Source: Bdellovibrionales bacterium GWA1_52_35
Lineage (GTDB): Bacteria > Bdellovibrionota > UBA1018
Assembly: GCA_001769805.1 (NCBI GenBank)
Contig: MEPO01000009.1
Span: 1 to 64,000 of the forward strand
Direction of reading: 5' to 3'
Length of the DNA stretch: 64,000 nt
The notes below the pieces were generated by a model. The model was not told the DNA's origin, made no database searches, and saw nothing but the letters and a program-made list of their open reading frames with translations. The first letter of the stretch is position 1. The number at the start of each line of letters is the position of its first letter. Positions 44,103-53,396 of this stretch are shown one piece after another. A program made the position numbers and the translations under genes.

Positions 44103-45808
44103 GTTTGGGGCGAATCAGTGGTTTCCTGCTTTGGGTTTCGATCGGAGCGGCGGCTCTCAATGCATCGGCAAAGAGCGCCTTCGCGAGCGAACAGAGTTTT
44201 GAAGCGTTCAAACTTTTTGCTGAACGAATCCCGTCCGCTTCCATTGCGGATCTGCCGCTGCAGAGTCATGGCCGGCTCAAGCCGCTCGATAGTTTTGCGA
44301 GAGAGGCAATTCTCTATGTGACCGGCAAATATTCCAAATCCGGATTGGATGCTGTTCAGATTTATCTCGGGCTCATGGTTTCAGATCAGGCTGCCCAACT
44401 CGACCTGATCAATATCCGGGATCCCGAATTGCGGGTTGCCTTGGGTTTTTCAAAAAAAGACCGGCATTTATCACTTCAAGCACTTGAAGCCAGCAAGTTG
44501 CAGGAATTGGCAGCGCCCGGCATGCAAAAGCAGGAGCGTAATGACCGGAACCTCACCCCTCGCGAAAAGTCGGCCATGGAAGCCATTCAGCAGGTCTGGC
44601 TGATGCGGGGAATTCTTTCAGGAAGGCATCTTCTTGAAGCGCTGACGCTCCCGGCAGCGGCAGGGGCTCCCTCGGCGAACAAGCCCGATCCTGCAGTTTA
44701 TGCGAAGACTCAGGAGTTTTTAAAGGCACTGGCCAATGGTGAGCAGGACAAAGCTGCTCCTCTTGGAAGAGAGCTGGTCCGGATTGCTAAGACTCAGCCG
44801 ATGCCTCCACTTTTTGAACAAAGTGTGGACAAGCTCGGCGCCGAAGTCTGGTTCAATAAGGCCCATCTTTTCCGCTGGGCCGCCATTCTGTATCTGGTGC
44901 TGGGCCTGGTTCTCGTCACTCCGCTTGCAAAGGGCTTTCGGAAAAGTCCGAAAATTCTGCTTTTCGCGGCAGTTCCATTCCTGCTCCACATAGCGGGTTT
45001 TGGAATGCGTGTTTACATCACGAGCGTGGCGCCCGTGACCAATATGTACGGGACGATGATCTGGGTGGCCTTTGGGGTGGTTCTCTTCGGCAGTTTTCTT
45101 TTCCTGTCGTACCGGAACGCTTTCATCTACGGTGTTATTCTCCTGGGTGCATCGCTCACGCTGTTCCTGACTGAAAGTCTGCCGTTGGTTCTCAGTCCGG
45201 ATCTGGATCCCATTGTAGCGGTGCTGCGCAGTAATTTCTGGCTGACTATTCATGTTTTGACGATCACAATTTCGTACGCCGCATTCACGATTGGCATGCT
45301 GCTTGGTAATTTTGCTCTCGTACGCGCAATCGTCCGGGGCTTGAAAACCAGGAAGCGCGGAGCCGTCGAGGCGAGTGCGAAGGATGATAAGTTTTACACC
45401 GAATATGCGATGATCACTTATCGCGCGACCCAGATCGGTGTGTTCTTTCTTACTGCCGGTATCATTCTGGGCGGCATCTGGGCCGACTACTCCTGGGGCA
45501 GATTCTGGGGCTGGGATCCCAAGGAAACCTGGTCTTTGATTGCAGACCTGGGCTATCTTGCCATTCTCCACGCCCGATATCTGGGTTGGCTCGGTCCTTT
45601 CGGATTGCTGGCGTCCTCGCCTGTTGCTTATCTTCTTGTGGTCATGGCCTGGTATGGCGTGAATTTCATCCTAGCCTCAGGCTTGCACTCCTACGGCTTC
45701 TCAAGTGGGGGCGCCTTTGCGGTCACCGCTTTCGTTGCAGTTCAACTTGTGCTCCTTGCGGTGGCACTGGCTGTTCACAACTGGAACAAAAGCAAAGCGA
45801 AGAGTTGA
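44099..45808 (+). CDS. ccsA: Cytochrome c synthetase subunit CcsA
   Basis: A 569-residue CcsA/ResC protein. The N-terminal about 260 residues after a signal-like helix form an extra periplasmic part (SIADLPLQSHGRLKPLDSFAREAI). The C-terminal half has about eight membrane helices and the heme-handling WWD-type signature W470-G-W-D-P-K-E-T-W-S, with flanking conserved His. It works with ResB, whose gene overlaps by four bases, to ligate heme to cytochrome c. A terminator follows. Confidence 0.92.
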   Translation: MSLGRISGFLLWVSIGAAALNASAKSAFASEQSFEAFKLFAERIPSASIADLPLQSHGRLKPLDSFAREAILYVTGKYSKSGLDAVQIYLGLMVSDQAAQLDLINIRDPELRVALGFSKKDRHLSLQALEASKLQELAAPGMQKQERNDRNLTPREKSAMEAIQQVWLMRGILSGRHLLEALTLPAAAGAPSANKPDPAVYAKTQEFLKALANGEQDKAAPLGRELVRIAKTQPMPPLFEQSVDKLGAEVWFNKAHLFRWAAILYLVLGLVLVTPLAKGFRKSPKILLFAAVPFLLHIAGFGMRVYITSVAPVTNMYGTMIWVAFGVVLFGSFLFLSYRNAFIYGVILLGASLTLFLTESLPLVLSPDLDPIVAVLRSNFWLTIHVLTITISYAAFTIGMLLGNFALVRAIVRGLKTRKRGAVEASAKDDKFYTEYAMITYRATQIGVFFLTAGIILGGIWADYSWGRFWGWDPKETWSLIADLGYLAILHARYLGWLGPFGLLASSPVAYLLVVMAWYGVNFILASGLHSYGFSSGGAFAVTAFVAVQLVLLAVALAVHNWNKSKAKS

Positions 45809-45826
45809 AGTTAATAATAAAAAGAC

Positions 45827-45868
45827 AAAAAAAAGCCCCCGAAGCAATTGCCTCGGGGGCTTTTTTTT
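45827..45868. terminator. Bidirectional terminator between ccsA and histone gene
   Basis: GCCCCCGA pairs with TCGGGGGC, flanked by eight A on one side and eight T on the other, so it serves both the plus-strand ccsA operon and the minus-strand histone gene. Confidence 0.93.
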
Positions 45869-45883
45869 ACGCTCTGAAGCTCT

Positions 45884-46114
45884 TTAGTTGCCTTCGGGCA
45901 TGAAATCGCGATCCATGACGGTCTTGCGGCCATCGCGTTTCGCATTTTCAATCGCCTGATTGCAGAGTTGCCGCACCTTCTCTGAAAGAATGTCCATCAC
46001 GGCCGCCGAGGTATTCATTCCTGCGTTTGCCTTGATGTAATTCTTGATCTTGGATGCGACGACCACGACGTCTTTTGTTTCGGTCCCTTCCGGGGTGCCA
46101 GCCATATCTGTCAT
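45884..46114 (-). CDS. Bacterial histone-fold protein (Bd0055-like)
   Basis: A 76-residue single-histone-fold protein. After a short acidic N-terminus, the fold runs from VVVVASKIKNYIKANAG through MNTSA (33-37), MDILSEKVRQLCNQAIENA to DGRKTVMDRDF (61-71). MNTSA, DxLS and DGRKTVMxRD match blocks I recall from Bdellovibrio Bd0055, a major chromatin protein in that predator. It would bind DNA as a dimer without the long tails of eukaryotic histones. AAGGAG precedes the ATG. It starts 26 bases after the FKBP lipoprotein gene on the same strand, a likely shared transcript. Confidence 0.88.
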   Translation of the reverse strand: MTDMAGTPEGTETKDVVVVASKIKNYIKANAGMNTSAAVMDILSEKVRQLCNQAIENAKRDGRKTVMDRDFMPEGN

Positions 46115-46140
46115 AACTATCTCCTTTTCAAAAATTCGCT

Positions 46141-46614
46141 TTATTGTACGCCAAGAAGTTCAACTTCGAATACGAGAGTGGCGTTTGGCGGAATCACGCC
46201 GCCAGCTCCACGCTCGCCGTAGCCCAGGGAAGGGGGAATGGTGAGCTTGCGTTTGCCGCCAACTTTCATTCCAGCCACACCTTTGTCCCAGCCCGGGATC
46301 ACTTGACCAGCGCCCAGAAGGAAGCTGAACGGTGTGCCACGGTCAACGGAAGAGTCGAATTTCTTACCGTCTTCCAACCAGCCGGTGTAATGAACTTTCA
46401 CTGTTTTGCCAGCGACGGCTTCGGTCCCTGATCCGTCCTTCAGGTTCTCAATTTTCAGATCAGCCTCAGCAGCTTTGGCAGCAGCCGCGGGTTGGGTCTG
46501 AGTGCCCTGAGGTTGCTGTTCGCTTTTCTTGGTACACCCGGCAGCGACACAAAGTCCGGCGGCACAGATCGTGACAAGCGCAAAATTCGCTAAATTTTTT
46601 GATGAAAAAGACAT
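46141..46614 (-). CDS. FKBP-type peptidyl-prolyl isomerase lipoprotein
   Basis: From the ATG at 46614 (AAGGAGAA upstream) the product has 157 residues: a lipobox CVAAGC, a Gln/Ala/Thr/Pro linker, then one FKBP domain with [27 protein letters not shown] and [15 protein letters not shown], the active-site signature. It would assist protein folding in the periplasm, anchored to a membrane. It lies upstream of the histone gene. The frame extends to 46677 without a better start. Confidence 0.92.
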   Translation of the reverse strand: MSFSSKNLANFALVTICAAGLCVAAGCTKKSEQQPQGTQTQPAAAAKAAEADLKIENLKDGSGTEAVAGKTVKVHYTGWLEDGKKFDSSVDRGTPFSFLLGAGQVIPGWDKGVAGMKVGGKRKLTIPPSLGYGERGAGGVIPPNATLVFEVELLGVQ

Positions 46615-46686
46615 CTCGGTATTCTCCTTTGTAGGCATATAAGATTGCACAGGTTTTAGGGAATCGCGAGAAATCAATTGATTGCA

Positions 46687-47421
46687 CTATGCGTTATTTT
46701 TAACGCAGAGCCTTGTTGCAAGCTTCCTAACCCACTCTGGATCGATGCCCTGAAGGTCACGAATCTGATCGCTTGCGCCTGAAATATCCTGTGAAAAGTG
46801 ATTGGTGCCGCTGATCGCCACTACCGCCATGCCCGCCGCTTTGGCTGCTGCGATTCCCGCCAGTGAATCTTCAAATACCAGGATCTGCTCCGGCTTGAGA
46901 TCGCTGATCCTGAGATTCAGGACCTGCAGAGCCTTGAGATAACTGTCTGGCTCGGGTTTGCTGCGGGGATAGTCTTCAGCTCCGAGAATGAACTGAAAGC
47001 AATCGGTCAGCCCCAGTTTTTTCAGTGCCCATTCAATATCCTCACGTGAAGACCCCGAGACGACAGCCATCGGAAATTCTGACGAGAGCGCCCGAACTGC
47101 TTCGTGGCTGCCGGCAACCGAAAGCAGTTCGTCTTCGAGCTTGATCCGGTAGCGGGTCATGATGAGCTTCAACCCGTCTTCGAAGGAGAGGGCGGGTCGG
47201 TACTTTCGAAAAAGAAAAGTGAGTGCACTTTGCCAACTGCGCCCAGTGATGAACTGCGCGTCTTTCGGGTCAACGCGAATGCCCCAATCCAGAAAACAGT
47301 CTTCGACCGCGATTGCAGCCGTAGGTTCGGTATCGATCAGCGTTCCGTCCAAATCAAAGAAAATGGCCCGGAAACCAGCTGAACTGTTTTGACCAGCACT
47401 TGTACTCATCCCAATACCCAT
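46687..47421 (-). CDS. HAD-family phosphatase, beta-phosphoglucomutase-like
   Basis: Starting MGIGMSTSAG, with GGGAG seven bases upstream, gives 244 residues. Motif I FFDLDGTLIDTEP (nucleophile and acid Asp), motif II VVSGSS, Lys in RSKPEPDSYL and motif IV VFEDSLAGIAAAKAAGM place it in the HAD-IA beta-PGM/phosphatase group with a helical cap. It would act on a small sugar phosphate or similar in the cytosol; no neighbour names the substrate. Confidence 0.9.
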   Translation of the reverse strand: MGIGMSTSAGQNSSAGFRAIFFDLDGTLIDTEPTAAIAVEDCFLDWGIRVDPKDAQFITGRSWQSALTFLFRKYRPALSFEDGLKLIMTRYRIKLEDELLSVAGSHEAVRALSSEFPMAVVSGSSREDIEWALKKLGLTDCFQFILGAEDYPRSKPEPDSYLKALQVLNLRISDLKPEQILVFEDSLAGIAAAKAAGMAVVAISGTNHFSQDISGASDQIRDLQGIDPEWVRKLATRLCVKNNA

Positions 47422-47542
47422 TGCAATACTCCCGGGGCTCAGCATACCTCGTCTGCTCAGCAAAGCCGAGTGGATCTTGTGGCCCATGTTCTGCAGAAAT
47501 TTAAGGATCGGGGGATTGTAAATTATTTATTGGAGGAGCTCT

Positions 47543-47983
47543 ATGCTGAATGATCTAATCAATCGAGACATCGTACAAGTCAAACCAGGAACTGACCTCG
47601 AAACAGTCTGTCGCCTGATGAAGGAAAAGAATGTCGGTTCGGTTTTCGTGACGGACAAGAAAAAGGTTATTGGGGTCATTACCGACAGGGATATCGTGGT
47701 TCGCTATCTCGCGGAGGGACGTCCTGTAGCGGATGCGAGCGTTGATGATCTGATGAGTGAAGCCCCGGTGACCTGCCGTGAAACTGACGGGGTTTATGAT
47801 TGCATTCAGAAGATGAAGCAAGCCAAAGTCCGACGCATTCCAGTGGTCAATGGAAGCGAGGAAGTGGTCGGTATTCTGTCGTTCGGAGATCTCTTGTCGA
47901 TGTTGAGCCGTGAATTTTCAGAGCTGGTCAGCACGACCACGCGTGATGAGGAGTACCGTTCCCAGGAACGCAAGATCGCCTAA
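47543..47983 (+). CDS. CBS-domain pair protein
   Basis: A 146-residue protein that is just two CBS motifs (about 8-60 and 70-125): GSVFVTDKKKVIGVITDRDIV and RRIPVVNGSEEVVGILSFGDLL. CBS pairs bind AMP, ATP or SAM and act as cytosolic energy or ligand sensors. Stand-alone CBS proteins usually regulate a partner. GGAGGAG before the ATG. Confidence 0.93.
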   Translation: MLNDLINRDIVQVKPGTDLETVCRLMKEKNVGSVFVTDKKKVIGVITDRDIVVRYLAEGRPVADASVDDLMSEAPVTCRETDGVYDCIQKMKQAKVRRIPVVNGSEEVVGILSFGDLLSMLSREFSELVSTTTRDEEYRSQERKIA

Positions 47984-47992
47984 ATAGTTGTC

Positions 47993-48943
47993 TCACAGGA
48001 GATCGAGCCGCTTCAGTATCTCGGGACTGATCCCGAAAACGGCATTAGGGCGGGACGAGACGGTGCTCCAGACACCGTACTTGTCTCGTCGTGCTTTAAG
48101 AAGGATCACTTCCGCCCGGCGACTGTGCAGGGCAATCGAGTAACCGGAAGTTTTCTCAAAGAGCGGCAGAACTCTCCGGCTTTGTTCCTGGTCATCGACA
48201 TATCTGGTGATTCGCTGTTCGTTCAGCTTTTCCAGCAGTTCTTGGGCAGCGCTTTTTGGCTGCCCTTTCCTATCAATCCAGCCGGAACCCTGCCGCTGGG
48301 CATAGAAGACCGGTTTGCCATTCCTGCTGATTTCAAATTCATCGATTTCATCGATATTCAGAGTTGATAAGTTTGGAAAGCGCAGCTGCTCGAAGGAATT
48401 CAGATGCAGGAGGAGCTGTTGCACTGCGCCCCGGACGAGTAGGACCTGGGCAGACCCTTTTCCGTGTCCTTGTTTCGTGATCATCGCGTAGGTGCTTCCA
48501 TTTTTTTGAGTATCACCGAAAAGAATTTCAAAATCCGTGTCTTCAGCTTTCCATTGAATTCCAAAACGGGGCGGGTGCAGGCCGAAAGTCTCGAGCGGAG
48601 CACTCGGCCCGAGAGCGGTGATCTTGAGCGTGCGGATGCTGTCGAGGAGATGCTCGAGAAAAATACCGTTCGCCAGGGAATCCAGGACAGGTACGGAAGA
48701 TGAGAGGATTCGCCAGTGTTCGGCGCCTGGCCCGAAATGTTGCAGTCGTGCGTTAAACTGCTCACGGGCCTCGGGACCTGTTCTGGTGATCACGACTTCC
48801 TTTACTTTTGTGTAGTCGAAATTGAACAGAAGCTTGGACTGTGCCCGTGGTGCTGCTTTTTCTGATTGATTCGGGGTACACGAGCCGGAGCAGAGAGTCA
48901 GAACGATGCTGAACAACAAAACCAGGGTATTTGGATGTTTCAT
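47993..48943 (-). CDS. DUF4340-like exported lipoprotein
   Basis: A 316-residue protein whose leader ends LCSGSC, a lipobox-like site. The rest is beta-rich: FGIQWKAEDTDFEILFGDTQKNGSTYAM, VLLVRGAVQQLL and ERLN-like pieces resemble DUF4340 proteins that accompany gliding-type ABC systems, but no GldG partner lies nearby, so the family is tentative. It faces the CBS gene with nine bases between. Confidence 0.6.
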   Translation of the reverse strand: MKHPNTLVLLFSIVLTLCSGSCTPNQSEKAAPRAQSKLLFNFDYTKVKEVVITRTGPEAREQFNARLQHFGPGAEHWRILSSSVPVLDSLANGIFLEHLLDSIRTLKITALGPSAPLETFGLHPPRFGIQWKAEDTDFEILFGDTQKNGSTYAMITKQGHGKGSAQVLLVRGAVQQLLLHLNSFEQLRFPNLSTLNIDEIDEFEISRNGKPVFYAQRQGSGWIDRKGQPKSAAQELLEKLNEQRITRYVDDQEQSRRVLPLFEKTSGYSIALHSRRAEVILLKARRDKYGVWSTVSSRPNAVFGISPEILKRLDLL

Positions 48944-48986
48944 AACGTTGACATCCTAGGGAGGGCTCGTTACGGTTGCAAGCGCT

Positions 48987-49658
48987 ATGTCTACTCCGAT
49001 GCCTGGAAATGAAAGTATTTGGAATTTACTGGTGGCAGGCGGTTTTGCCATGTATCCGCTCCTTCTTTGCTCGTTGGCCTCCTGGGCCGTCATCATCGAG
49101 CGCATTCTTGTTTATCGCAGTCTCGGTCGCAGTCTTCATTCATTTCATTTGGAAGCTTTGAATGCTCTTCTCAGGAGCGACCGGCAGGCGCTCCGGGCAC
49201 TCTGTCAGCGGAGTGCCGCGCTGCCCACTTCCCGCATCCTCTCGGAAACTCTGGATCGTCTGGAGTCCAAAGATCATCGCCTCAGGCAGGGCTGGGGAGA
49301 GGCCCTTGAGCGGCGTCGGCAATTCATCAATCATGAGTTGCGTCGCAATCTGTGGATTCTGGGTACGATCGGGAGTGCGTCGCCGTTCATCGGCCTGTTT
49401 GGGACCGTGATTGGGATCCTGCGTTCTTTTCATGAAATGGCCCGGACGGGTTCCGGAGGGTTCAATGTTGTTGCGGCCGGAATTTCCGAATCTTTGATCG
49501 CCACCGCTGCCGGTATTGTGGTCGCAGTCATTGCGGTCATGGCTTTCAATGCCTTTCAGACCCGCTGGAGTTCGCTGGTTCTGACGATCAAGCTTCAAAT
49601 GGAAGAACTTTCAGAGATGATTGCGACGATCGGGAACGACCAGAATCATGGCGCTTAA
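48987..49658 (+). CDS. ExbB/TolQ/MotA proton-channel family protein
   Basis: A 223-residue protein with three membrane helices (about 14-38, 120-140, 158-180). The MotA/TolQ/ExbB core reads LWILGTIGSASPFIGLFGTVIGILRSFHEM and GISESLIATAAGIVVAVIAVMAFNAF (each 20 residues or more, positions 121-182). With ExbD it makes a proton-driven motor in the inner membrane that energises TonB-dependent uptake or Tol. The exbD gene overlaps it by 11 bases. No tonB follows. Confidence 0.92.
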   Translation: MSTPMPGNESIWNLLVAGGFAMYPLLLCSLASWAVIIERILVYRSLGRSLHSFHLEALNALLRSDRQALRALCQRSAALPTSRILSETLDRLESKDHRLRQGWGEALERRRQFINHELRRNLWILGTIGSASPFIGLFGTVIGILRSFHEMARTGSGGFNVVAAGISESLIATAAGIVVAVIAVMAFNAFQTRWSSLVLTIKLQMEELSEMIATIGNDQNHGA

Positions 49659-50091
49659 GACCTGGGGCAGGGATGAAGGGGATTTGGAGGGCGCGATTGT
49701 CGCCGAAATCAATATCACCCCCCTTACTGATATCTTTCTGGTCTTGCTGATCATCTTCATGGTGACGAGCTCGGTCATGGCCCAGTTGGGGGTGAACGTG
49801 AATTTACCCCAAGCCAGTCAGGCGCTCTCGGAGGCACAGGCAGACGGCGTCATCGTGACCTTGACCCCCTCGGGTGCTTTACTGGTCAATCAACAGAAGG
49901 TGGATCAGGGACAGAAGACACTTGAGGATGCGCTTAAAATCGCGTTTCAGCAGGCGCCTTCACGTCTTGTCATTCTGGAGGGGGATAGGCAGACTCTGCT
50001 CGGTTCTGCCATTCGCACGATGGACCGCGCACGAGCGGCTGGCGCGGAGAAATTTGCGATTGCCACGAATCCTGAGGCTCAGGGACAGTAA
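49648..50091 (+). CDS. ExbD/TolR-family protein
   Basis: A 147-residue protein starting MALKTWGRDE. One membrane helix (about 22-42: NITPLTDIFLVLLIIFMVTS, with the conserved Asp facing the motor channel) and a periplasmic peptidoglycan/TonB-binding domain. The ExbD signature NITPLxD is intact. Start inside the exbB end shows translational coupling. Its 3' end overlaps the convergent symporter-kinase gene by 13 bases. Confidence 0.93.
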   Translation: MALKTWGRDEGDLEGAIVAEINITPLTDIFLVLLIIFMVTSSVMAQLGVNVNLPQASQALSEAQADGVIVTLTPSGALLVNQQKVDQGQKTLEDALKIAFQQAPSRLVILEGDRQTLLGSAIRTMDRARAAGAEKFAIATNPEAQGQ

Positions 50092-53000
50092 TCACCGGAG
50101 TCGACGGGCTGCTTTTCTTTCGGGCTCGGCTGCTCGGATATCAACGGAAGCTCTACCGTAAAAACCGCACCTTGACCCAACTCACTTTTAACCCAGATCG
50201 AACCGCCATGAGCAAGAATGATCTGTTGGGCTATGTAAAGGCCCAATCCGAAGCCGGATACCTCGGTGTTGCGGTGCGCCCGTTTAAAGCGCATGAAGAT
50301 CCGCGACTGTTCATGCTTGGGGATTCCCTGGCCATGATCGTGAACACTGAACAATACTTTGTCCTGCTCTTTCCACACGCGCATCTCAATCGGTTTGCCA
50401 GGCGCATATTTCAGGGCATTTGTCAGCAGATTGACAACAACTTCTTCGAGTTTCACCCGGTCCCAGGTGCCGATCACGCCATTCTGCAGATCCAGCACCA
50501 CCTCGCATTTGAGAGCATTGATTTCATTTCTCAGGCGTTCCATGGCTTCGGTAAGCAAAAGCCCGAGATCGAATTCCTCAAGATTCAAATGGAGTGTGCC
50601 CGAACGGGCTCGCGCCAGGTCAAGTAATTCAGAAATGAGGCGGCCCAGTCGCTCAATGTGACGATCAGAGCCGTCCAGCAGAGTGCTGAGTTTATCCATC
50701 GGGTAACTTGCCAACTGATTGCGTGTGGCGAGTCGGGCGAGAAGCTGGACCTGGGTTCGCAGGCCAGTCAGGGGGGTTCTCAATTCATGGGAAGCAATGG
50801 AAAGGAAATCTTCACGATCCTGCAGCGCTTTCTGGGCGCTGGCAAAAAGCATGGCATTGTCGAGCGCGTTGGCCGCCCGATCGACCAGTTGTTCTATCAG
50901 CTGTGATGACGCGATTTCCTGATAGCGCCCCGGTGAGGCCGAAAATAAAACTAGAATTCCGAGCAATGAACCGCGAGCTTTGAGCGGTGTGCAGTAAGAA
51001 GAATGAAAAGGAAAACTGGCGAAAAGGGGAGTCCAGTCTTCTGGTGCATCGTCCGGACTGCTGCGGGGCTTCTGACTCAGAAGGATCTTTTTTATTATGG
51101 TCAGCCGGGCGCAGATCTGCGGGTCCTGGTCCAGCGTGTCCTGAATGTTTTTTGCGATCGTCCTTGTGAGCGCAGTTTCCTCATCGGAATGCCTGAAAAA
51201 AGCGAGCGCATCAGAGTTCTCGCCTAGGGAATATCCTTGGGGAAGGAAAATCAGACTTGCTTCTGCGAGCTCTGGAAGGGGGCTGGCGCCAATGGATTGC
51301 AGAGTGTTCTTGACGTCGAGTGTGGCGAACATCTGTTGACTGGCTCTGGCCAGAATTCGGGCACTTTGAGCTTCATGCTCGAGCAATTGGCTTCGTTGCT
51401 GGTGATAGTCCACGCGTTCTTTCAGCTCCGAAGGTGAAACCATCAGTTCTGCGAACAGGTCGGCGTATGCAGCTGCGAGCTGTCTGGATTCATCAGGACT
51501 CATGAGCTTTTCTTTTTTTAAAGCCGAATGCGCGGCGGGGGTCCCGATAATGGAGGCGAGGACTTTCTCTGACTCGTGCTGGAGTTCCACGAGTTCCAGG
51601 AGGTCAATATTTTCCCGGCCCTGCAGGCCAGCGTTGAGTAGCACTTGCTGCATGAGGGTCTTGGTCTGGCCGGGATCGAAAAACGAAGCAAAGAGATTCC
51701 CGACTTGCGATATCTTGACTGACAGCGGGATGGTGCTGGTTTGTGAGGAATGGGCCGGCCTGTGTACCGCAGGCTCCAGTATGTTTACAAATTCATGTGC
51801 AATCCGTTGCTCCTCACTGGATTGCCGGAAGGCGATTGAACCGAAGATCAGGCCGGTGATATTCACCAGCAAAGACCAGAAGACCGAATGCGACAGAGGC
51901 GGAAGAAAGGAAAGGCCTAAAAGGGCCTGTGGGCGAAGCGCTGAAATCCCGAACGGACCGTCAACCATGAAACTCAGAGGAAGCCAGTTGATTTTGGTCA
52001 TATCCGGCAGGATCAAAGTGTAAAACCATACCAGGCTACCTCCGGTCAAGGCGAGCAGGGCCCCGGTACGATTGGCCTTGTTCCAGTACAAAGCGGCAAT
52101 CGCAGCTGGTGCAAACTGCAGGATGCCGGCGAAAGAAATCAACCCGATATTTGCCAGGTTGTCTTCGGGGCCGAACAGGCGCTCGAAAAGGAAAGCCGCT
52201 CCGAGCAGCAGCGCGGCAGTCACCCAGCGCATCCATAATACCCGGCGCCGCAGGGGCTTTAAAAATCCAGCCAAGTTAATGACAGGCAAAAGCCAGTGAT
52301 TACTGACCATCGTCGCTATTGCCATGATTGCAATCACGATCATTCCGGTCCCGGCAGCGATACCACCCATGAAAACGGCGAGTGCGAGCCAGCGATTTCC
52401 GAAAAGCACCGGAAGTGTCAGAACGAAATGATCGCCTTGTGAGCTGTCGAAACCCAGGACCATGCCTGCGCCGGCAATAGGGATGACGAAGATCGTGATC
52501 ACCAGCAGGTAAAGTGGAAAAATCCAGGAGGCGCTGCGCAGATGCCGTTCGTCAGAATTTTCGATTACGGAGAGCAGAAATTGGCGGGGCAGAAAAAAAA
52601 CGGCACTCGAACTCAGGACCAGGTGCGTTAACCAGGTGATGATATCGTTCGTTCGGGAGGGCAGCGCTGAGTTGTGAGTCCGGTCGGGATTGAAGGCATT
52701 CCGAAATTCGCTGAGATGCCCGAAAATATCATCTATCCCGTCATAGATAAAATAACAGATGAAAATTCCAGCCAGCAGGAAGGCTCCAAGCTTGAGAATG
52801 GACGCAAAGGCCAGAGTGATGATGATGCCAGGATGGCGTTCGGTGGGCGTCAGTCGGCGCATTCCGAAGAGGATGGTGAAAACGAGTAAGAAGAGCGCCA
52901 CGATCGGTGCCAGTGTTTCGCCCACATCCAGATAGGCATCGAAAGCCGAGTGACCCGTCATGATCGAGGTGCTGACCACCAGGGATTTGAGCTGAAGCGC

Positions 53001-53396
53001 AAGGTACGGAACAGTACTCAGGACTGCCACCACCGTGGTGATGGCCGCCAGAGTCTGGGACTTGTCGTATCGCGTGGAAATGAAATCCGCCAGACTGGTG
53101 AACTGATGGGCCTGCTTGAGCCGGATCATTTTTTTCAAAATGGAGCCCGCAAACACGAAGGCCAGCGTCGGGCCCAGGTAATAACCGAGAAAAAGAAAAC
53201 CGGAGCGGGATGCCGAGCCGACACTCCCATAGAAAGTCCAGCTCGTGGTGTACGCCGTTATGGATAGGGCATAGACGTAGGGACCAAGGGCAAAACGGCT
53301 GTTTTTGAAGCGCCGGTGTTCCGTCCATTGGGCGACGGCAAACATGAGGGCACTGTAAGCAAGGACGATCAGGAGAATGGAGCTGAAGCTAAACAC
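50079..53396 (-). CDS. Sodium/solute symporter-like sensor histidine kinase
   Basis: A 1105-residue fusion. About residues 1-490 form a sodium/solute symporter (SSS/PutP) domain with some thirteen helices (YTTSWTFYGSVGSASRSGF, TSLADFISTRYDKS). A cytosolic GAF-like region follows (about 690-860). The HisKA box has H870 in SIASHELRTPLTG, and HATPase motifs are LEEVVVNLLTNALKYAP, DHGQGIP and GFGLGLYIA. All catalytic motifs are present. CbrA-like kinases of this form sense nutrients. No receiver domain or adjacent regulator. A small membrane protein overlaps its start. Confidence 0.92.
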   Translation of the reverse strand: MFSFSSILLIVLAYSALMFAVAQWTEHRRFKNSRFALGPYVYALSITAYTTSWTFYGSVGSASRSGFLFLGYYLGPTLAFVFAGSILKKMIRLKQAHQFTSLADFISTRYDKSQTLAAITTVVAVLSTVPYLALQLKSLVVSTSIMTGHSAFDAYLDVGETLAPIVALFLLVFTILFGMRRLTPTERHPGIIITLAFASILKLGAFLLAGIFICYFIYDGIDDIFGHLSEFRNAFNPDRTHNSALPSRTNDIITWLTHLVLSSSAVFFLPRQFLLSVIENSDERHLRSASWIFPLYLLVITIFVIPIAGAGMVLGFDSSQGDHFVLTLPVLFGNRWLALAVFMGGIAAGTGMIVIAIMAIATMVSNHWLLPVINLAGFLKPLRRRVLWMRWVTAALLLGAAFLFERLFGPEDNLANIGLISFAGILQFAPAAIAALYWNKANRTGALLALTGGSLVWFYTLILPDMTKINWLPLSFMVDGPFGISALRPQALLGLSFLPPLSHSVFWSLLVNITGLIFGSIAFRQSSEEQRIAHEFVNILEPAVHRPAHSSQTSTIPLSVKISQVGNLFASFFDPGQTKTLMQQVLLNAGLQGRENIDLLELVELQHESEKVLASIIGTPAAHSALKKEKLMSPDESRQLAAAYADLFAELMVSPSELKERVDYHQQRSQLLEHEAQSARILARASQQMFATLDVKNTLQSIGASPLPELAEASLIFLPQGYSLGENSDALAFFRHSDEETALTRTIAKNIQDTLDQDPQICARLTIIKKILLSQKPRSSPDDAPEDWTPLFASFPFHSSYCTPLKARGSLLGILVLFSASPGRYQEIASSQLIEQLVDRAANALDNAMLFASAQKALQDREDFLSIASHELRTPLTGLRTQVQLLARLATRNQLASYPMDKLSTLLDGSDRHIERLGRLISELLDLARARSGTLHLNLEEFDLGLLLTEAMERLRNEINALKCEVVLDLQNGVIGTWDRVKLEEVVVNLLTNALKYAPGKPIEMRVWKEQDKVLFSVHDHGQGIPKHEQSRIFMRFKRAHRNTEVSGFGLGLYIAQQIILAHGGSIWVKSELGQGAVFTVELPLISEQPSPKEKQPVDSGDYCP

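Noticed and set aside
44720-45571. 283-codon minus-strand frame opposite ccsA
   Set aside because: Low-complexity polar sequence fully inside a conserved membrane protein gene; a shadow frame.
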